Positions 60,068 through 64,000 of a DNA stretch of 64,000 nucleotides are shown here, one piece after another. The DNA is taken from contig CAZPKH010000006.1 of NCBI GenBank assembly GCA_964587165.1, positions 9,812 through 73,811 of the forward strand. The letters are read 5' to 3'. Source of the stretch: CAZPKH01 sp964587165. GTDB lineage: Bacteria; Bacteroidota; Bacteroidia; Bacteroidales; Muribaculaceae. The position numbers and the translations under genes are program-made. The notes beneath the pieces were generated by a model. The model searched no databases. It was given only the letters and a program-made list of their open reading frames with translations, and was not told where the DNA came from. Every line of letters starts with the position of its first letter. Within the stretch, counting starts at the first letter, position 1.

Positions 60068-60670
60068 ATGAAATCTTACCAATCTTATCTTTTTCCGATC
60101 TTCCTTTTTGCGATGGGTCTCATCGCGATCTCGGGAATTGAACTTTTCGGATCTGCACTGCTTGAGGGCGCGGCTTGGAAGCAGAACGTGATTTTTGCGT
60201 TGCTCATCATTTTCGGCATGTTGCCTCCGGCGGCAAGAGAGATGAAAGCTACCTGGATGGTGGCTGGGTATGCCCTGGCGTTTTTCATGTTCGGCGGAGC
60301 GAATATCATCGGCACTGTAGGGGTAATGCTTGCGTTAGAGAAGATCGCGCTGGCCGTTTTGGTTCTCTTTATGGGCTTCCGCCTGTGGTCGGAGACATGG
60401 AAAGCAAACAAGCTCTATATGCTCGCGCCGGTGTTGGCACTGCTTTTTGTGGCAATACTTTTCCCGATCCAGGATCAGAATATCGTGGGTAGCGGGCTGG
60501 ATGCGTTGCTCGACTGGTCGGCCGATAAATTCACGAGCGACAAAGGTTTTCACATCTATCTTGGCCTTGTCAGTCTGTTGGCCGGTGTGACCGAGATCCT
60601 TATACTGAGAGAGTCGCCGGCGACTGTTGCCGCAGCCGAAGAAACAGTGATTTTGAAAAAAGAGCAATAA
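60068..60670 (+). CDS. Polytopic membrane protein of the island
   Basis: 200 residues, about six membrane segments, short cytoplasmic C-terminus. No family I can name. Its 3' end contains the -33 box of the next gene. Likely works with the two preceding small proteins given the spacing, but no function is deducible. Confidence 0.73.
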   Translation: MKSYQSYLFPIFLFAMGLIAISGIELFGSALLEGAAWKQNVIFALLIIFGMLPPAAREMKATWMVAGYALAFFMFGGANIIGTVGVMLALEKIALAVLVLFMGFRLWSETWKANKLYMLAPVLALLFVAILFPIQDQNIVGSGLDALLDWSADKFTSDKGFHIYLGLVSLLAGVTEILILRESPATVAAAEETVILKKEQ

Positions 60671-60682
60671 CGATTATCTTTG
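60652..60682 (+). promoter_or_regulatory. Promoter of the secreted 158-residue protein
   Basis: -33 TTTG (60652-60655) and -7 TATCTTTG (60675-60682), 19 bp apart, overlapping the end of the previous gene. A leader hairpin GCCGG/CCGGC follows. Confidence 0.7.
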
Positions 60683-60736
60683 TCATTGCCGGACATTTCA
60701 CCCCCGGCTTAAGCTATCAAACTTAAGAAATATAAT

Positions 60737-61213
60737 ATGATGTATAGGAAACTGCTGCTTATGCTGGCTTTATTGGTCGGCATGACTACACCGGCAATAG
60801 GACAGGCTCACCGTAATGCCGGAACAAAATCTGCTTCAAAGGATCTTGTCTTGTCAGACTTCGTAACTACTGACGCGCAGATGCAAGATGTGTCCGGGAT
60901 CTTTGCCGATCTAGTGAATAAAGGATTCTCCGAAAACGAAAATCATGAGACCGGTGAAGTAGAGTTTAAAAGAGGCGATATCGTGATTACATATTCTGAG
61001 GATTTCGATGACGACGGACCCGGCTCCAAATGTATAACTATAACGTTCCCTGAAATAGAGGACGCGTATGATTTTCTCAAGCACCTTCAAGGTGAGTCCA
61101 ACTGGACAAAACAACGGGTTTCGCTTGGGGAACTATACGAATCCCGAAGCAGCAACCTGTCGTTGTATCGCGAAATCAACACGGTACAAATCAGCGATAT
61201 AATTTCGCAGTAG
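60737..61213 (+). CDS. Small secreted protein of the island
   Basis: 158 residues. Signal peptide MMYRKLLLMLALLVGMTTPAIGQ. Mature part is acidic, alternating strands and helices (VEFKRGDIVITYSEDFDDDGPGSKCITITFPE), no known domain, one Cys. Independently transcribed from a near-ideal promoter. Probably periplasmic; function unknown. Confidence 0.75.
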   Translation: MMYRKLLLMLALLVGMTTPAIGQAHRNAGTKSASKDLVLSDFVTTDAQMQDVSGIFADLVNKGFSENENHETGEVEFKRGDIVITYSEDFDDDGPGSKCITITFPEIEDAYDFLKHLQGESNWTKQRVSLGELYESRSSNLSLYREINTVQISDIISQ

Positions 61214-61294
61214 ATGCAGCCTCAAAGCACGGTTGTGTGAATTATGAAGCTATGAATTATTTGTAACTTCGAATCAAACAAATGATGCGTAGGG

Positions 61295-61325
61295 TTTGAG
61301 GATTCCGAAATAATGGCTAATTTTG
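61295..61325 (+). promoter_or_regulatory. Promoter of RNA copy B
   Basis: -33 TTTG (61295-61298) and -7 TAATTTTG (61318-61325), 19 bp apart, followed by the same GTGGAGTCGGA as copy A. Confidence 0.8.
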
Positions 61326-61329
61326 TGGA

Positions 61330-61645
61330 GTCGGAACTTTGCAGCGGCTGCGGCCCGGCGGTTCCGGCTCCGACATATTTAATATAAGGCGTTTACTTGA
61401 CGCTTGATGCTGACGCGCTGAAACTTCGCAAATTTCACAATCTCTGTCAGGATGAAGCAACCGGTAGATGCTCATGGATGTGTAGCACCTATGAGGTGGC
61501 GGCCGGCGCTCTGCGGAGCGCTGCGACCCACCTGAGTGTCACATATACGCGTGGGCCTCTGCCTCGTTGCTTGCTCTACAGAGATGGGCAATGCGAAGGC
61601 CTCAGCGCGTGGAGCGAGCAGCGGGTTCGGCACCACGCTTTTTTT
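61330..61645 (+). ncRNA. Candidate structured RNA, copy B (~315 nt)
   Basis: Homologue of copy A. The 5' stem is CGGAAC (61332-61337) / GTTCCG (61361-61366), an A-U for G-C exchange relative to copy A that keeps pairing. The core is 61389-61474, then hairpin GGCGCTC-TGCG-GAGCGCT (61505-61522), again with compensating changes, GGCCTCAG, and a terminator. An overlapping open frame starting at 61397 shares residues with copy A's frame but has no coding-type substitution pattern. May be a free RNA or the leader of the gene at 61681. Confidence 0.7.
61607..61645 (+). terminator. Terminator or attenuator of RNA copy B
   Basis: GCGTGG / CCACGC stem followed by seven T. Lies 35 bp before the ATG at 61681. 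Confidence 0.82.
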
Positions 61646-61680
61646 GTAAACGTTCACCTCTCTATCGTAGTCAAAACAGA

Positions 61681-62247
61681 ATGCTTCCTCAATCAATTCT
61701 CGACAAGGTGCTGGCAAAGTACGGCAAGGATCGTGTTTTTGCGGCCGATTGTGCGCCGCTGGCGGCTGAGATCGGTATAAGCGAGTCGACTGTCAAACGG
61801 ATGTTCGGGCTCTATGGCGCCACATCGGCCGAGCGTGGGCGCACTCCGCACGCCTCGACTATGGATATTCTGGCCAAATGGCTGGGGTACGACGGCTACG
61901 AGGAGATCCTGGCCGAGATAGGGGAGGGTGGCAGCAGTTCGGAGTTTACAGCTCTGGAAAGTATTGATGTGGCCGAGCTGACGCCGGGAGTGCAGGTGCA
62001 GCTGAGCTACCACCCCTCGCGCAGAATCAAGATGACCTACATGGGCGACTTTGAGTTTGTGGTCGACGACTCGCTAAACAGCAAGCTGCTGGCCGGCGAC
62101 CGGCTCCGCATAACGCATCTGATCAAGAATCAGGAGCTGATAGCGGGCGAGGTGACGCGCGGAGGCTGCTCGCTCGGAGCCTACCGCGGAGCGAAGGACG
62201 GCGGCCTGACCTCACTTATGATCAATGGCGTCCGAGCCTGGAGTTAG
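61681..62247 (+). CDS. HTH-type regulator-like protein
   Basis: 188 residues from the ATG right after RNA copy B. The N-terminal half (APLAAEIGISESTVKRMFGLYG...STMDILAKWLGYDGYEEIL) resembles the DNA-binding-like module common in Bacteroidetes accessory regions. The C-terminal half is a small beta domain (VQVQLSYHPSRRIKMTYMGDFEFVV...GDRLRITHLI). Probably a DNA- or RNA-binding regulator; target unknown. No promoter visible between the RNA terminator and this gene, so it may be expressed by read-through. Confidence 0.7.
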   Translation: MLPQSILDKVLAKYGKDRVFAADCAPLAAEIGISESTVKRMFGLYGATSAERGRTPHASTMDILAKWLGYDGYEEILAEIGEGGSSSEFTALESIDVAELTPGVQVQLSYHPSRRIKMTYMGDFEFVVDDSLNSKLLAGDRLRITHLIKNQELIAGEVTRGGCSLGAYRGAKDGGLTSLMINGVRAWS

Positions 62248-62259
62248 GCTCCGGCTTAT

Positions 62260-62589
62260 AAAAAATGGGGGCCGCTAGGGCGGCTTTGGGCGAGGGATTT
62301 TCGCAAGCTGAAGAGGGAGCTTAGATGAGCTAAGTGACCGATGAAGCTTGGCAAAAAACACCGTCCAAAGACGGACAATGCTACCTATTTTGATTCCTTC
62401 TGTTGTACAAAAGAAAGGAGTGATGTTCAAAATCCCCTGCCAAAGAAGAGATCCGGAAAGAGTAACCCAAAGTCTCCCGGGCTTGGCCGCTTTTTGCCCG
62501 TTGGCTCAGTCACATAGCCCGCTATGCTCCTTCGCTCAAATGACAAAAATCGATCCATTCCCGGGACCCTAGCGACCCTCATTTTTTTT
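62260..62589. repeat. Inverted-repeat element between two convergent genes
   Basis: Arms of ~95-100 nt: 62260-62358 on plus and 62589-62494 on minus. Both start AAAAAATGRGGGYCGCTAGGG, pass through a hairpin motif GGAGC-N-TAG...CTA-N'-GTGACYGA (plus 62316-62341; minus 62530-62506) and end near GGCAAAAA. The third motif base pair is T-A, A-T and (in the MITE) G-C. The right arm supplies the last codons and stop of the kinase gene. The ~135-bp centre is unremarkable apart from a terminator. Confidence 0.7.
62353..62374 (-). terminator. Terminator for the kinase gene
   Basis: On minus: CCGTC-TTTG-GACGG, then TGTTTTTT. It lies ~195 bp beyond the kinase stop, inside the element. Confidence 0.6.
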
Positions 62590-63891
62590 GAGTCGGAGCC
62601 TGAGTGTATCGAGCCACTCTTTGTTGAATGATTGCATGACCTTGAATGTGCGGCTACTCCCCAGGGCATCGGCCATGGCTGTATAGACCTCCGTCTCTGA
62701 AGCCTCGGGGTGGTCGGCGCGGTACTCTTCCAGTATCGCATTATAGCCGGATGTAAATAGATCGCTCACGCGCGTCACCATATCCTGAAATTCGGTGTCG
62801 CTGAGCTTGCCGGAGCGGAGAGCTCTTGTCGCTTTTTCGGTCTCGCGGAGGTAGACACTCATCCGTGTGTCGAAGTCGGTGATACCGTCGGTTTTCGTAG
62901 CGGCAGCTGCCGGAGGTGCGCCCGATTCGACAGCCGGTGTCGAAGCCGTGATGACGACGGGTGCAGCCGGATTGGCAGGCGTGGCTTCCGGAGTCGCTGC
63001 GGTGGTCGCTGTAGTGTCGATGGGTGCGGTCGGTAGCTTCTCGGTCGTGTTTCTGCCGGTTGAAAAATAGAGGTAGCTCCCTATGCCCCCAATAGCTATA
63101 AAGGCGGCTGCGGCGAGAGCTATCGCCGGGAGGCGGTGTGTCGGCCTCTGCAGTGCGCGCAGCAGTTTGTCGGCCGATGCGGCCGGTGTGTCGCAAAGCG
63201 CGCGAAACTGCCTCAGGAAGCGTGGAGCGGCGTTGCCGCGGCAACTCAGTATCGTGTCTGTGATACGGCCTATGGCGGCAATATCTTTTGCTGCGGTAGG
63301 AGCTTCGCAGGGGGCGAGGGCGTCGCTGATGCCGGCGGTGCCTCCGTGTGTCAGGTCGAGGGTGTCGCAATACGCTTTGTCAAGGTCTATGAGCATCACG
63401 CCGCGGTCGCTGTGGCGCAGCATGATGTTGGCCGGCTTCAGATCGCAGTGCACCACGCCGCTGCGGTGCAGGTAGGCCACGACTCCGACAAGCCCGGAGA
63501 GAAGGCGGCGCACATTATCATCATCGCGGAAATACGCGGCACCTTCCGGCGTGGCGACGAAGCGGTCGAGGTGCGTGCCGTCCACGTAGTCCATCACGAT
63601 GTATACCTCGTCGGTGTCGGCTCTGAGCTCGCGATAGGTGGGTAGCGCATCGTGCTTGAGGCGGCGGCCTATCTCAAACTCCTTGCGGTAAGCGGCTATA
63701 TAGGTGGCATTGAGCCGATGCTCGGCCGAAAGGCGCTTTACAGCCACCCGCAGCCCGTCGATACGTACGGAGTAGACGGTGCAACCGCTTCCGCTCCCGC
63801 ATATATTATCGGCCACAAGCTGCCGGTCGATCGACTTGTCGGCGGAGTCGACAAGCTGCGTTGAAAATCCTGAATTATTGTCGCTTGCCAT
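62569..63891 (-). CDS. Ser/Thr protein kinase-like membrane protein
   Basis: 440 residues. Kinase domain ~25-200: glycine loop GSGSGCTVYSV, VAVKR (Lys), catalytic-loop VHCDLKPANIM where HRD is HCD, and LIDLDKAY in place of DFG. One membrane segment (~253-275), a Thr/Pro/Ala-rich stretch, and an extracytoplasmic helical part (~330-440). PASTA repeats are absent. Kinase activity is plausible because the key Lys and Asp remain. The C-terminal six residues and stop come from the inverted-repeat element. Divergent from nothing visible upstream. Confidence 0.85.
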   Translation of the reverse strand: MASDNNSGFSTQLVDSADKSIDRQLVADNICGSGSGCTVYSVRIDGLRVAVKRLSAEHRLNATYIAAYRKEFEIGRRLKHDALPTYRELRADTDEVYIVMDYVDGTHLDRFVATPEGAAYFRDDDNVRRLLSGLVGVVAYLHRSGVVHCDLKPANIMLRHSDRGVMLIDLDKAYCDTLDLTHGGTAGISDALAPCEAPTAAKDIAAIGRITDTILSCRGNAAPRFLRQFRALCDTPAASADKLLRALQRPTHRLPAIALAAAAFIAIGGIGSYLYFSTGRNTTEKLPTAPIDTTATTAATPEATPANPAAPVVITASTPAVESGAPPAAAATKTDGITDFDTRMSVYLRETEKATRALRSGKLSDTEFQDMVTRVSDLFTSGYNAILEEYRADHPEASETEVYTAMADALGSSRTFKVMQSFNKEWLDTLRLRLKKNEGR

Positions 63892-64000
63892 ATTATAATA
63901 AATGAAAAATGAGAGCCGGCGCCTGCGCTGACCCTCACTTTGAGTAGTCGGGGTGACTAGCCCCGAATTAATATCTTTTCAAACTACTGAATTTCAACAC
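63892..64000. other. Window-edge intergenic sequence
   Basis: 109 bp upstream of the kinase gene. Holds a 6-bp hairpin TCGGGG-TGACTAG-CCCCGA (63948-63966) followed by an AT-rich run, perhaps the terminator of an off-window gene. No TAnnTTTG promoter facing the kinase is seen. Confidence 0.4.

Noticed and set aside
57705..61645. Retron-type msr/msd RNA
   Set aside because: No reverse transcriptase gene anywhere in the window.
61397..61780. Open frame overlapping RNA copy B that shares residues with a frame in copy A
   Set aside because: It runs through the terminator and into the HTH gene in another frame, and the differences between copies do not favour third codon positions.

Overview
The window looks like chromosomal DNA from the order Bacteroidales, most probably the family Muribaculaceae (S24-7). 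The evidence is GC-rich coding DNA, many Bacteroidetes-type promoters (-33 TTTG, -7 TAnnTTTG), and a phylum-typical gene set: GldH, an HU-CCDC81/SPOR protein, the alternative GlmU family, RicT, DUF4286 and a SusA-like GH13. A formyl-CoA transferase / oxalyl-CoA decarboxylase pair, reported before from Muribaculaceae, also fits. The family assignment is inference. I found no rRNA, tRNA or CRISPR array.

Layout. 1-16.3 kb is mostly housekeeping: rsgA (cut by the window edge), an ATP-grasp-like gene, then minus-strand maf, kdsC, a DUF2520 dehydrogenase, a nitroreductase and an HU/SPOR protein. Then come plus-strand zapA, rny, ricT, gldH, an M24 peptidase, a tRNA nucleotidyltransferase-type gene and tsaD, followed by minus-strand menA and glmU-like. 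At 16.4-24 kb are transketolase and two large secreted modular proteins, followed by a 352-bp MITE-like element. At 24-36 kb are purL, pepP, a gamma carbonic anhydrase, a MINPP-like phosphatase and a complete oxalate cassette (frc-oxc-AEC transporter) in the same order as E. coli yfdW-yfdU-yfdV. At 36-44.6 kb is a minus-strand block with a SPOR lipoprotein, a phosphoesterase, SusA-like GH13, an unknown large lipoprotein, ruvC, DUF4286, a glycosyltransferase and OmpH. At 44.7-57.3 kb are peptidases, a cysteine desulfidase, an acyltransferase, an S1/P1 nuclease, a threonine dehydrogenase, topB, mazG, a hydroxyacid dehydrogenase and a DJ-1 protein whose ancestral signal peptide seems to be cut off by a stop codon.

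57.4-64 kb is an accessory region and the most unusual part. Two homologous RNA-like sequences of about 320-330 nt (57.7 and 61.3 kb) each have a textbook promoter and a terminator hairpin, and each lies just upstream of a gene with no promoter of its own that I can see. Between them lies a set of unrecognised membrane and secreted proteins. After the second RNA comes an HTH-type regulator. That gene and a divergent Ser/Thr kinase-like membrane protein converge on a 330-bp inverted-repeat element. The element's arms carry a small covarying hairpin that also occurs in the MITE at 23.9 kb. None of this is explained by the protein genes, and it is the best candidate here for something undescribed.
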